From positions 644,001 to 708,000 of the forward strand of contig WPIO01000033.1 in the NCBI GenBank assembly GCA_009760855.2: a stretch of 64,000 nucleotides of DNA, given 5' to 3'. The notes below the pieces were generated by a model. The model was not told where the DNA came from and made no database searches. It saw only the letters and a program-made list of their open reading frames with translations. The translations under genes were made by a program, and so were the position numbers. The DNA comes from Cristatella mucedo (Eukaryota > Bryozoa > Phylactolaemata > Cristatellidae). Below, in pieces: positions 53,400-64,000 of the stretch (its first letter is position 1; the number at the start of each line of letters is the position of its first letter).

Positions 53400-53545
53400 C
53401 TCTCATTTTATAGTCCAGGTCATAGGTCTGAGTCCCGTGGCTGGAAATTTTGTTGTTGCTTGCTGATAGTGTAGGTCAAAGTCTACTGCTATAAAAATGA
53501 GGCTGCTATTATGCAAATAAGTACGGCTGATCTTTATATTTTTAC
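53400..53545 (+). mobile_element. tRNA-derived SINE, family B (degenerate)
   Basis: Has cataggtctgagtcccgtgg in the B-box position and the family B ending 'tactgctataaaaatgaggctgctatt'. Confidence 0.5.
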
Positions 53546-54170
53546 AGACAACTAACTAACTCAATTAGTCAATATCAGTGCGACAAGATTACTGAAAAAT
53601 GCCAATGTTATCGAGTTTTATACTTTTTGTTTGAGTACACAAAAGTGACGGTGATTTGGTTAAGCTCAACTAGTATCGGATTGCATTCTTCGTAGTTCAT
53701 GTTCTATGATGCTCTTTGATAGTTTTTGGGTTCGTAGATAGTGTGGTTCAGTAGGATTAAGTAGTCATACATGTCTGTCGCTCTAAACAATTGGGAAGTG
53801 GTGCTACAGTGTTACAACTGGTTGGTAATATGGTCGATGGGTTGATAGTTTTATCCTCCTGGATTATTCTTAGAAAAAACATGTGTGATATCAAAAGATT
53901 CACATGGTCTTTAAACAACAGGCTCTGAAGGCACTGTATCTAGCGATCAACAGGAATGAATGAAGAATGAATTAATAAAGTGGCAACACCAATGGACCAC
54001 AGGAGGGCTTTACTAGCATTATGACATGTAATGCTTTAAATAGAAACTCAATTGCCACCAGTTTGTGGAAGACAGCTCATTTGAACTATCAATTAATATG
54101 AATGGAAATAGGCAACGATAGCCATTTCTAATGCTCACAAAAGTGACTGCTGTCTTAGAGACAGTCAGGT
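53546..54170. other. AT-rich DNA, no recognised feature
   Basis: No coding or repeat signature was recognised. Confidence 0.4.
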
Positions 54171-54345
54171 GATTAGAAGCTGCCTTTCAGTTGGTGGTCT
54201 TTAAAAGCGTGTTTTGACCTCCCATGTTTGAAATTATCCAGTGAGTGTCTCACTCGAAGACTTGGGGGCAAACAAATTCCATTAAGTGGAAACTCGAAAC
54301 CCAAATGATCGATAGCCAACTATACAAAGACGGCTGTGACCACCA
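54171..54345 (+). repeat. Dispersed copy of a 200-bp repeat
   Basis: gattagaagctgcctttcag through gatagccaactatacaaaga is nearly identical to the tandem units at 55191-55487, about 1 kb downstream. Confidence 0.85.
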
Positions 54346-54989
54346 AGCAAAAGATGTCATAGCTATAAGCTGTTCTGGTGAGCTGTTTTCATTAAGGTGA
54401 CACATGCAACAGTATCCCTGTTCAGAATACCTTAAGGTGCTAGCATATAAGGCACATACGATATACTCTGCTCAACGACCACCCAATGGACCACATGAAA
54501 TAGTGGTGTAGCCTTTTCCCTAGGTGCTTGCACCTACCAGGGAATTAGACATCTGTGTGGGAGTTAGCTCAGTTCTGTATAATTTACAGGACCGTGTGGG
54601 CTCTTACTGCAAGTCTCCAAGAGCTGAGTGTTGCTATAGTCAAGCTTGCGAATCATTACTGCATAAACTCCCAGCTGTGGCATCGTGAGTGAGCTAGCCG
54701 GTTATTGCCTGGACGATATTATTTGATTGGAAATTTCTAGATGTAGCCCATGACTCAACACATGCACAACAATTGTGCTTGCTATTAGCAATAATGCTAG
54801 GATTGTGATCTCAGTCAAGAGGGTGTGTCATAGTGTTTCTTATCCCGAGAGTTGGATCCTGAACTCGAGATGCGAGTTTTTTGCCGATTGAGTTTTGTTT
54901 TCCTATTGTTAAGCCTGTGAAGCTTATTAAATATCCAAACCCTGACGGCAGCCAAGTAGTTGCTCTGCAACAATACCGGGTCATTGCCC

Positions 54990-55148
54990 AGGGGTATGGC
55001 CCTCGTACTTCACAACCCAGGGCATGGATTCGAGTTCTGCAGCAGGAAATTCTCGATTGTCAACTGCAAGTAGTGGAAATAGCCGTCAAGGCTCTTCTGC
55101 TGCGATATAAACGAGGCTGTTAAATCAGCCAGCCTTTACTTTACTTTA
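54990..55148 (+). mobile_element. tRNA-derived SINE, family B
   Basis: Contains gcatggattcgagttctgca (B-box region) and the body ggctcttctgctgcgatata 'aacgaggctgttaaatcagcc' with a TTTACTTTAC end. Confidence 0.65.
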
Positions 55149-55190
55149 GCAAACGCTTGTACATTATCAAGAGAAGCAGCTGAAGGTCTG

Positions 55191-55487
55191 ATCACTGTGA
55201 AACTTGGTGAGAAAATATATACGATTAGAAGCTGTCTTTCAGTTGGTGGTCTTAAAAAGCGTGTTTTAACCTCTCATATTTGAAATTATCCAGTGAGTGT
55301 CTCACTCGAAGACTTGGGGGCAAACAAATTCCATTAAGTGGAAACTCAAAACCCAAATGATCGATAGCCAACTATACAAAGACGGCTCTTATCACTGTGA
55401 AACTTGGTGAGAAAATAGATACGATTAGAAGCTGCCTTTCAGTTGGTGGTCTTAAAAAAGCATGTTTTGACCTCTCATATTTGAAAT
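55191..55487 (+). repeat. Tandem repeat, 200-bp unit, 1.5 copies
   Basis: atcactgtgaaacttggtga occurs at 55191 and again at 55391, exactly 200 bp apart. The following gattagaagctg... sequence is repeated in both, the second copy ending at about 55487. Confidence 0.9.
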
Positions 55488-55492
55488 ACGAT

Positions 55493-55527
55493 AGGGGCCG
55501 AAGAGCCTACGGCTCTCTTCGGCCCCT
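55493..55527. repeat. Short GC-rich hairpin
   Basis: aggggccgaagagc and gctctcttcggcccct are complementary apart from a 2-nt bulge, around a 5-nt loop. It sits at the end of the 200-bp tandem repeat. Confidence 0.8.
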
Positions 55528-55737
55528 ACTCTCGCTTGACTCCCCACTCCTCCACTCTCCAGTCCACCATCTCCCCACCAGCGGGTTACCGGCCTGTGTC
55601 CCACCGCATCACAGGCTGACCACAGCTGTGCACCGGCCGACCCTGATGGTGAATCCACCATCTGGTTACTGGCTTGTGTCCACGCTACATCACAGGCTCA
55701 TCAGAGGAGCCGGCATACAATACATACACACGTACAT

Positions 55738-56722
55738 ACGAACTACACTTGGTCCTGCTTTTTTCACGGTTTATACGCTTCCTCTTGCCGATGGAATTTC
55801 TAAGCACAATCTAGGCTTCACTTCTATGGCAGCAAATTGAATGATGATAAAACCAACTTACTAGTTATGGGCAAACCAACTGTGATTCAGAAATTGGAAA
55901 GGCTTACGCTCAAAATCAGCTCTGCCAGCGTATATCCTGTTTAATCTGCACAAAATCTAGGTGTCATGTTCCTAAGTGACCTTTCGTTGGATGGCCACAT
56001 CAGCTCCACAATCAAGTCTGCCTACTTTCAGCTATACAACGTTGCTGAAATTCGGGCTTGTTTAGATAAGGATACCACGTTTAAGTTTATCGATGCATTT
56101 GTCACATCTCGTCTTGACTTCTGTAACTCACTGCTTGCTGGCCTACCGGCATGTGCAATCAGGTGCTTGCTGCTGGTGCAAACTCTGAAGCTAGGCTTGT
56201 CTGTCGTGAACATTGCAGTTGCCACATCACACCACTTTTCGCCGACCTGCATTGGCATCCAGTCAAGCAATGCACCGACTTCAAGGTTTTGTTGCTCACT
56301 TTTAAGGTCCCTCCATTCTTTGGCTCCCACCTACCTATCAGATCTACTGCCCCATCAGAATAAGCATCGTACCACCTACTTTTTGGAATCTAACTGTTTG
56401 CCTATACATCGTACAAACCTAAAATCCTTTGGAAACTATGCCTTTACTTTGTATGCTCCCAAAGCCTGGAACTCACTCCCGACTTCCGTCACGACATCCC
56501 TGGACTTGACCACATTAAAGAAACTAACAATACATGCTGCCACTAACCACACTTGCATGCTGACCCTGTGCATATCACCCCTAACCATTTTATTCATATT
56601 GTTTATCAAGCATGATACCACTTACTATTCGATCGTGTTTCCTTTACAGCAAATGTAAAGTACCTAGATTGAATTCTCTGAGGGCATTTTATCAAGTGTG
56701 TTATTATTATTATCATTATATC
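55738..56722 (+). mobile_element. LINE family 1 (L2/CR1-like), 1 kb copy with internal deletion
   Basis: A short RT piece (LGPAFFTVYTLPLADGI) is joined, after loss of the YADD region, to the segment coding for MGKPTVIQKLERLTLK. The C-terminal domain follows (DFCNSLLAGLPACAIRCLLL, SFGNYAFTLYAPKAWNSLP), then a 3' UTR and an (ATT)n tail at 56700-56715. Confidence 0.88.
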
Positions 56723-56804
56723 AGCATGCAACTTAATTCACAGTACAGCGACTGGGTAAATCAGAGATATGGTCTTCGACGTCGAAAGAAAAGTAAAGAC
56801 CAGC

Positions 56805-56965
56805 TGGTTTAACAGCCTCTTTTATATTGTGGCAGGAAAGTCCGATTGGCTATCAATCCCTCGTCTATTGGCCAATAGAGAATTGCTTGTTGCAGTACTT
56901 GAACCCACGACCTGGATAGCAAAGCTCCCAGTTCACTCGTGGGCTAAGCTCTTGCTTTCAGCAGT
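56805..56965 (-). mobile_element. tRNA-derived SINE, family B
   Basis: Minus strand: head agcccacgagtgaactggga, B-box region gtgggttcaagtactgcaac, body ending 'caatataaaagaggctgttaaacc'. Confidence 0.65.
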
Positions 56966-57509
56966 CTAGAAAGGTCCTTACGAGTCACTTTGATGCTGAT
57001 GCGATATCTGTACTGTTTCAAGGATATTCTACATGTCTAAAATATTGTGGATATGCCGAATATACTGAGGTAACTAAGCCATAGGCTGACGATTAAAATT
57101 TCGTTTTCCTGCATGGCTGTAGCTGTTCTAGCATCAAAATCATCGAAACACCATGAGCTCCATGTGTCCAGCTCATGTTCATCTTTCATAATAAGGCAAA
57201 TAAACAACCGTTGTTCTACAACAACTCTCATTTACACCACCACCTGCTGTTGTGCCTATGCACAACCAATCAGCAAATACCCACACCTGCATCTAATAAT
57301 GCACAGATTCTGTACCTGCTGATCTGGAGCGTACTGGAGCAATTTTTATTTTGCATTCATCTGACTTGAATCTCAGTGCTTAGCTAGCCGATATGTTGGC
57401 ACTATTTGAAATGGTGGCATCTTTGTTCATAAGTAATTCCTTCTTATATTTATGAATTCTCATTGTATTCAATCATCTGAAAGTATATAACAATTAATAG
57501 TAGATAGAT
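56966..57509. other. AT-rich intergenic DNA, no recognised feature
   Basis: Short frames only. Confidence 0.4.
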
Positions 57510-57655
57510 AATTCATTTGTATTGCAGCCTAAGAGAAGTTGATCTCTATTCATGCACTTCACATATGCCACGGGGCTCGAGCCCACGACCTCGGTTGTCA
57601 AATACATTCACTTTGACCTTGATCTAGGCGAGCACTTTAACCGCTGGGCCGAACC
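57510..57655 (-). mobile_element. tRNA-derived SINE, family A
   Basis: Minus strand: cggcccagcggttaaagtgc, B box gtgggctcgagccccgtggc, tail 'gtgcatgaatagagatcaacttctcttaggctgcaatacaaatgaattat'. Confidence 0.75.
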
Positions 57656-57765
57656 AGGGATTCAGGGCACTTGCTAGCCCTCCTGGTCATTTTGAATTGG
57701 ATGCAGTCGCTGTAGTGTCTCTGCTGCCGAGCAATTCTTGCACGAAGCAGGAGCTGTTTCTTATC

Positions 57766-58035
57766 CTATCTGGTTGGTAGCCCGTCTCGCATCCTTTTCC
57801 ACACTTCTCTGACTGCCTTGTCATGACAGACTCGTCCTGTATAGCTGTGCCCGCAGACCATCAGCTTGCCGTGTTGCTGCCGGTTATCTCGTGTCGCCTT
57901 TCGAGAACTTTTGTGCCCACAGTGGTGCATCTCCTGCGATACTCCGCCGTCCACCTGCTGGCAGTTTCGTCTCACCGGATCGTGGATGAGCATCTGGTAG
58001 CATTCGCCTAGCATTGCGATCTCTGCCCTACCCAC
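57766..58035 (-). CDS. Hypothetical ORF, unknown
   Basis: An open minus-strand frame reads as a mixed-composition protein (GECYQMLIHDPVRRNCQQV, MHHCGHKSSRKATRDNRQQ, KAVREVWKRMRDGLPTR) with several Cys and His. No ATG is used convincingly and no family is recognised. It could be a lone exon or chance, since the region is moderately GC-rich and partly open on the other strand. Confidence 0.2.
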   Translation of the reverse strand: MGRAEIAMLGECYQMLIHDPVRRNCQQVDGGVSQEMHHCGHKSSRKATRDNRQQHGKLMVCGHSYTGRVCHDKAVREVWKRMRDGLPTR

Positions 58036-58155
58036 ACCACGGATGTGAGGGGGCAGTGTGGCAATGGGTTGGTAGTCTGTGCGAGAGCAACGTTTGGCTG
58101 ATACCGATGCCCAGCTGTGCCCAGCAGAGCTGATGCCGGTTCAATATGGCTGCTT

Positions 58156-58421
<266 letters not shown>

Positions 58422-58519
58422 ACACCAGCTGAGCATTTGCTCAGCCAGCGCATTGAGCTTACTCCGTGCTCACATTCTACGACTCGGCGCTATCTTAAAT
58501 TGTCTGTGCAGGTGAGCGG

Positions 58520-59320
58520 GCATACTCGGACGTTGCTTTATTTCGAGTACAGCGTTAATAGATGTCGAGTGGTTTTCATTCATGAGTGCCGGTTGGAAAG
58601 CGCCGTCCGAGGTGGCGAAGTCGCGAGCAACGAGCATGGGGTGGGGTTCAAAGGTCGGCGCCGCTGCAACTGCGACTGTGGCAGCGGCATCGGATGTCGA
58701 GTAGCATGTTTCCTTTCTTTGCCCGGTGGCTTCAGGCTGCCTCGTGCGGACGATAAGTGCGAGAGTGCCTCTCATGCCAACGCCGGCCGCATTGTTCGCA
58801 GTAATTGTGTTTGCTCCGTCTGCGCCGTGTCGCCTGCTGGTGGCCTCGGTCCTTAAGCCAGGATAGCGCCACAGCGTGTGCGTGTCCGAGTGTCGGCCCT
58901 GCCGGATCCAGTCGTGCCGTCGTCGTCCTCCTCCTCCTCTTCACCGTCAGCCTGACGGCAGGGGTCACCGAGCACGCTGCCGCTGCCGTGCCACGGTGCC
59001 GGGGTCGATGCCAGTCGCAGCCTCGGTCGGTGCCGGTCGTCGTGCCTTGTCGACCGCCCAGAGAAGGAGTTTGCGCTGACTCGGCAGATCCGGAGTCGTG
59101 CAGGCAGCTAGCGCTGGTGGGAGGCCGTCGACTTTCGTTGAGCTGAGCGCTCTCGCTGCGTCCGGTCGGAGCGCCTGCAACGAGCGACCTACGATGAAGA
59201 GTTTCCATCCCGAGCAGCAGAGAGGGACTGTTGAGAGGGAATCGGCGAGTCGGCTCGGCTCAGTCTGAGCCAGTCGGCTCGGCTCAGTCTGAGCACCTGC
59301 CTCTGGGGTCAGCCTGGCGC
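58520..59320 (+). promoter_or_regulatory. CG-rich putative promoter and 5' region of the carboxypeptidase gene
   Basis: This stretch is densely CG-rich and open in several frames on both strands, unlike the AT-rich flanks. It directly precedes the first recognised exon of the AGBL2/3-type gene. A directly repeated block 'gtcggctcggctcagtctgagc' occurs at about 59252-59293. The promoter role is inferred from composition and position. A non-coding first exon may lie here. Confidence 0.45.
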
Positions 59321-60322
59321 ATGCCGAGCGGTGAGTCGGTGGCCAGTCTGCCGCAGGTGCGCGGTGCCCTGCCGCTCAGGCATTCTGTCGAAGCAGCTGC
59401 AGTGGCTCTGCAAGAGCCGACAAGCTTTGGACCGGTCGATCGTGATTGTCTGCTCGCTGCTGTGGCTGCTGTTGCTGGACCACACCAGCAGGAGCAGCAG
59501 CAAGAGCAGAGTCGCACTGCGGAGGCAAATTTTTACCGCGATCTGAAGCAGTTCATAGCTCAGTTCAAGCGAGCTCCCCCGGACATTCGCTTCTGGCCTT
59601 ATGGTCCTTACTGGCCGCCGGACTTTCAGGAGGCGACTCTGGCCCCGCCAGTTTTTAGTGCTCCGGCCTACGAAGGCGTCGAAAGGCTCGGTGAAGGCTG
59701 CCATGAGGGTAAGGCTGAGTGGTGGGTGGGCAAGATTGCGCTACCGCGTGGTGACCGACATGCAACCTAGCCGCAGCAGGCCGCCAGGTTGCTGTGCAGG
59801 CATCTCCAGCCAGTGGCGGCTGCCTGTTATAGTATCTCTGTCGCTCACCAAGTGCCTGCCAGTGCCAGTGCCGTGCGCCATGTCTTGTATCTGTCTGGTT
59901 TGCATGGCTGGTGCCCCATTGGTGGTGCCAGTGGTGCAACTACTGCTGCCTGATCTTTTTAACTAGTTTGCCGGGTAAAAAAGCAGGCTCGGCAGCCACG
60001 GTTGGGTGGCACGCCAGGAAACCGCCAGGCCAAACCCTGGTCGTGCCTTGTTACCGAGTCATGCTGCTTTGCCAGCCGTCTTTGCTTGCAGTGTGTGTGT
60101 GTATGTGTGTATGTGTGTTTGTGTGTATGTGTGTGTGCTCTGCCGGGTAAAGAACGGCACCCGTGGCATTATCCTCACTGCAAATATTTAATCTAGGCTG
60201 CATGCCGACATGTGCTTTGATATTCGCTGCCGCGCGGATCTATCGAGTTGCTATTTTGCATCAGTTGCCATCTCGTAGCCTGGCCCCCCTCTGGTGAAGC
60301 AGCTGAGCCTGCAGCCTCTTCT

Positions 60323-60388
<66 letters not shown>

Positions 60389-61153
60389 GGCACTTTGTAG
60401 GGTGGCACAAGGGTCCCCTCTTGGTTCTCATTCGTGACACTAGCTCAGCTCTTGCTGTTTAATGAATGGTGGCAGCAACTGCTATCCGGGCAGCCGTCGC
60501 ACATACATGCTCTGATCGCTGCTAGGACCTGACACCTTTGAAGCTCAGAGAACACCTTATGGCAACCAGAAGTGGCGTGGCGGTGCCACGGTAGTCTTCG
60601 ACTCTTTGCGGTCACCAAAGGACCAGGAGCAGACGACAGGTGGAGGTGGTAGCTCATCTGCACTCGTTGCTCCGAGCCTCGTCTTTGAGTCGCGCTTCGA
60701 GAGTGGCAACCTGCAACTAGCTCGACGCATGTAAGCACCCCTAACCGTGCTATATGCGCATACACTTTCCATACCTCACCATGATCTTGCAATCCTGTAG
60801 GAGGCACATGCAACCTGCAGGCTAAGTGCTCGAGGATCGCATAGCTTATTGCAGGCATGTTCCTCGTGGAGATGGGTGTTTTTAAGATTCGGCGCTGGAG
60901 TTCCCGCTGGCTGCTCCTCATGATGCTTCGTCACTGTACATGTGCCAGTTTGTATTCATGGACAGGCAGAATTCTTACACTTGTTATCCGTGTTGTAGAG
61001 GTCAGTTCGAGTATGAGCTGCTGCTGAAGACAGATTTGTATACGAAGCGTCATACTCAGTGGTACTACTTTCGTGTTCAGAATGCAATACCCGGTGTCAT
61101 ATACAAATTTAGGATCACGAACTTCCTGAAGAAAGACAGCCTTTACAACTATG
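59321..61153 (+). CDS. AGBL2: Cytosolic carboxypeptidase 2/3 (AGBL2/AGBL3-type), N-terminal part (partial)
   Basis: M14D-type carboxypeptidases of this group shorten glutamate side chains and trim tubulin tails. Exons 59321-59708, 60526-60730 and 60999-61153 join in phase with GT-AG introns. Exons 2 and 3 carry the conserved N-domain: LVFESRFESGNLQ, then FEYELLLKTDLYTKRHTQWY, YFRVQN and KDSLYNYG. These match AGBL2 and AGBL3 better than AGTPBP1, AGBL4 or AGBL5 as I recall them. Exon 1 is less certain: it is open from 59231, with the first in-frame ATG at 59321. It encodes an Ala/Gln-rich, then Pro/aromatic-rich region (RFWPYGPYWPPDF) not recognised from the family. A donor-like site (GCG|GTGAGT) lies inside it at 59331. 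The catalytic zinc-binding exons are absent from the window, so the gene runs off the right side. AGBL2 and AGBL3 cannot be told apart here. Confidence 0.85.
60091..60140. repeat. (GT)n microsatellite with GTAT units (intron of AGBL2/3-type gene)
   Basis: A 50-bp run of GT with ATGT and TTGT interruptions. Confidence 0.9.
60326..60388. repeat. (CT)n microsatellite (intron of AGBL2/3-type gene)
   Basis: About 31 uninterrupted CT units, 140 bp upstream of the second recognised exon. Confidence 0.97.
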
Positions 61154-61379
61154 GTGAGCCCTCTGCTGCATTGCAGCATCTCCAGTGATCTTCAAGTTTT
61201 TGAAGGGGGTGGCAACGTTTAAGAGTTTTTCACGTGATCCGGTCCCCGGGTGTTCATGCATACCCCCATCCTGATAATGGTAGAGTAGGGGCCCTGACCC
61301 GGGCAGATTAGTTTCATTTCTCATTTCTGGTCAATTGGGTGATAATCGGTGAGGCTGCAGCATTCCGAAGGCTAAGGTG

Positions 61380-61562
61380 GTGAGCCGTGATAGCAAACTA
61401 GGTAAGGCAGTTGCTTTTCACGACCTCGTTTCTGAGGTCGTGGGTTCGAATCCTGCGGTGGGCGATCCTATATTGCCGAGGCAAGTGGTAGTGGTAGCTC
61501 TAAAAGCTCTTCTCTTGCTATACAAAAGAGGCTGTTAAATCAGTTCGTATTTTTTTTATCAA
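61380..61562 (+). mobile_element. tRNA-derived SINE, family B
   Basis: A clean copy: gcaaactaggtaaggcagtt, gaggtcgtgggttcgaatcc, body 'gctcttctcttgctatacaaaagaggctgttaaatc' and a T-rich end. It lies in the intron after the last recognised carboxypeptidase exon. Confidence 0.87.
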
Positions 61563-62454
61563 TAACTGCACCAATTTTTGTCAAAGGAGAGAATGTGGAC
61601 ACTTTTGTTGCAGTGCACTAGTGCCACTGCTTTTTATTGTGTAAGCACTAGTCTCAATAGTTATAACTAGATTTTAAGTACATATTGAAATTTTTTCTGC
61701 AGAGGTTGGGTTTTCCGAGAGCGATTGGTAAGAAGGTCCACAGGTGTTGTTGTGCAAAGATAGCATATTGTGGGCATGGCTTTTAGAGCCACAATGCTCG
61801 GACAAGTTTGCTTTTCAAAACCGTAACTGTTAGTCAGAGCTGTGCATTGAAGGCTTGCTGATCTACAGTCAGTGGTTGTAGTTTCTTCTGTTGTGGAGTG
61901 GTGTGCTCCTTCGAGATGCCCCTGAGCAAAGGTCTTGAAGCCGATCCATGTATGAGCTGAGAAGGACCAGGGGTCTATCCTGTGAAAGCCGTCAGAAAAT
62001 GACTTGTTTAATGCCTTCATTTAAAGCTTTGTGGGCAATAACTAGGTCCAGTGTCTCTTTGAAGTTTTGAGTCAAACTATCTTAAGGATTACAGCTGACG
62101 ATGAAATTAGCACAGTGAACCCTAGCCTTGGAGTTTGACTTAATCTACCTATTGGATCTTTGATATGCCCATCCTTCAGCCTGGGGAGATATGTGGTCAC
62201 ATCCTCTGGTTCATAGTACCAACCAAGCATGCTTAGACTAAGAGAGTGTTTTCCATGCTGTCTGCATGGATTATGTAAGAGCTTCTTAGCTGCAAGTTTT
62301 TTTTATATATGATAAATGATACCCTAGATCATGTCGGTAACGTCCGGCCTCTGGTCACATATTGCTATCACTATTACATCGGAAAGTTGCTAGAATATCG
62401 TGTTAAAGTAATAAAGAATGAACGAAAAGGCATATGTCAACCTATTGCCAGAAG
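61563..62454. other. Intronic DNA, no recognised feature
   Basis: Downstream exons of the carboxypeptidase were looked for here by motif and not found. Confidence 0.4.
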
Positions 62455-63550
62455 CAGGCTGCCAATGCTGGTGGCCTAGTCATCAGTCTAGGCTTAGAGT
62501 GAATCATTCCATCGAGACAGCACAGTTGATGGTCTAGAACAAAGTTATCAGGAAAGGTGACTCAAGTGGAGTCTTTCTGGTTGCTGTGATCTAATGGTGG
62601 TATTTGATATCGTTGATCGCAAAGTTCTTGAGCACATATCGTCTCGCCTGACATCACTGTCATAGTACTACAGCGATTTAGGTCCTGTCTTAGTGGGATA
62701 TTTCAGAGCTTAGATGTCAATGGCCACTGGCCATCTGATCAGCCTTTGAAGTATGAGGTACCCCAGAGATTGTTCTTGTCCTTTCTTTTCACAATTTATG
62801 CCATCCCTCTTATTGATGTGCAAAATCTAGGCTTTCATTTCTAGGCAGGTTACACCAGCAGTACCTTTGCTTTGATTCTTTCCTGTCTTCAAGAAATCTT
62901 GCATTTGCATGCCTTCTCAAAGCTTGTAATGCCGACATTCACATTTGGATGGCAGCTTACTTTCTCGAATTGAGCGACGATAAAACCAACCTAATAATTA
63001 TGGGCAAACTTATGTCACTCATAGATTTCAAGATCCTCACTCTGGCTTACATGCCACTTCACTCGCTAGCACTAACTTGCCTATGTGACCGCATTGCTCC
63101 TTCAGTGTGCACCACCAGTCCCTTGGCATCTTGTCATCTAGTCGTCTCTCATACTTAATTTTATCTTTTAGCAATCGATCCTTCAGCCTGTTTGGACCAA
63201 AATTCTGGATTAAATTTCCATCTACCATCACTTATCTTACAATGCTTTTCCTTTGCCCTCTGTGGACTTGCTTGTTTTTTGATCCGATGTGGTTTGCATG
63301 AGTACCTGGGCATCATTCAGTGCACGCTACTAGCCATCGGTCTTACTAACCGGTGGTAGTGAGAGTTTTTGATTTTTGATTTAGCATGCTGGCCTTTGCA
63401 TGATACTTGTTTGCTTGGCAGTCTTTATACATCGAACAGTGCAAGTCACTAATCCTTGGGTACTGATTCTCTTGCAACTAGTTGTAAAGCCCGCGTATAG
63501 TGATTAAGTTGCCCAAGGGTGTTTTAAAAACGGCCCATTATTATTGTTAT
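62455..63550 (+). mobile_element. Degenerate LINE family 1 copy
   Basis: Recognisable RT-region DNA (atcgttgatcgcaaagttct, tcctgtcttagtgggatatt) and the AAYFLELSDDKTNLIIMGKL segment are present, but frames are heavily broken. An old 3' end and a short att tail lie near 63535-63550. Confidence 0.7.
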
Positions 63551-63559
63551 GAACTCTGA

Positions 63560-64000
63560 AACTTTAGCCAGCATGTTCCTTTAGCCTTTTTACCAAATAT
63601 GGATGACCACTTCGGAATGACCTTTTGCTGAATGACCGGCTCAGCTCCACAAGTCTTCCCTCTGTCAGCCATGCAATTTTACATGTGTGCTTAAATAAGG
63701 ATAGTTAGCTCATACATTTGTGGCATCCCATCTAGACTTTAGTAACTCATTCCTGGCAGGCCTTTAGGCCTGTTCAGTAAGATGCTTACGGATGGTGAAA
63801 AAATAGGCAGCCAGGGTTTTTTGTCGTCAACTTCACAACTGCCATTTTACACCACTTCTCACCCATCTGTACTAGCTTCTCATTAAGATATATCGACGAT
63901 GGTTCTATCATTCACTCCTAGGTCTTTTCCTTCTCTTTCTTAGGTCTATCTATGCGAATCACTTCCTAATCTGGCTTTTCATAGCATCTCCTGCCCCTCT
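63560..64000 (+). mobile_element. Degenerate LINE family 1 fragment, continues past the window
   Basis: Matches the C-terminal segment of the LINE (atttgtggcatcccatctag, taactcattcctggcaggcc) with many changes. It runs to the window edge. Confidence 0.55.

Noticed and set aside
58732-59208. 158-codon minus-strand frame in the CG-rich region
   Set aside because: Arg/Pro/Ala-rich reading of a CG island with equally open plus-strand frames; no domain.
61380-61470. Possible true tRNA gene
   Set aside because: Same SINE family B head and body as at 50727.

Overview
The window is nuclear DNA of an animal. Every recognised gene is split by GT-AG introns, and the decoded exons match conserved metazoan families: a ciliary intraflagellar-transport protein, ribosomal protein L30, an ER thioredoxin-domain protein, and a cytosolic carboxypeptidase that trims tubulin. 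The intergenic DNA is full of old L2/CR1-type LINE fragments, tRNA-derived SINEs and very long microsatellites. This fits an invertebrate, probably marine, but the species cannot be fixed from the sequence. Exon joins below were worked out by hand from splice sites, reading phase and recalled family sequences, not from transcripts.

Layout. 1-2780 (minus) is the 5' part of WDR35/IFT121, eight exons, running off the left edge. Head to head with it, 296 bp away across a CG-rich gap, is a complete four-exon RPL30 (3077-4170, plus). From 4.2 to 12.8 kb there is mostly repeat-strewn intergenic DNA with one weak small ORF. From 12826 to 27855 (minus) lies a complete ten-exon TXNDC5/ERp46 gene of 394 codons: signal peptide, three thioredoxin domains each with CGHC, and a HEEL terminus. 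Its introns hold LINE, SINE and microsatellite insertions. A CG-rich region upstream (about 27.86-28.35 kb) is its likely promoter.

From 28 to 47 kb no secure host gene was found. This stretch holds a 2.4 kb LINE copy, a LINE with an inverted 5' part, a 0.5 kb pure pyrimidine tract ending in 108 consecutive C, and weak ORFs. At 47.1-48.5 kb is a broken hAT transposase. Directly after it, three phase-compatible exons (48599-51828, plus) define an unidentified coiled-coil-like protein; one of its introns contains a fold-back element with arms of about 200 bp. A CG-rich region at 58.5-59.8 kb precedes the start of an AGBL2/AGBL3-type carboxypeptidase (plus), of which only N-terminal exons up to 61153 are present. 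The right end is degenerate LINE sequence.

Two of the identified genes, WDR35 and the AGBL2/3-type carboxypeptidase, act in cilia or on microtubules. They lie at opposite ends of the window and nothing here shows a shared regulatory unit. No operon, CRISPR array or prokaryotic-style system is present. The most notable items are the arginine-for-tryptophan change beside the first CGHC of TXNDC5, the unidentified gene at 48.6-51.8 kb, a 3' tail shared by the LINE and one SINE family, the twin-priming-like LINE inversion, and the fold-back element.
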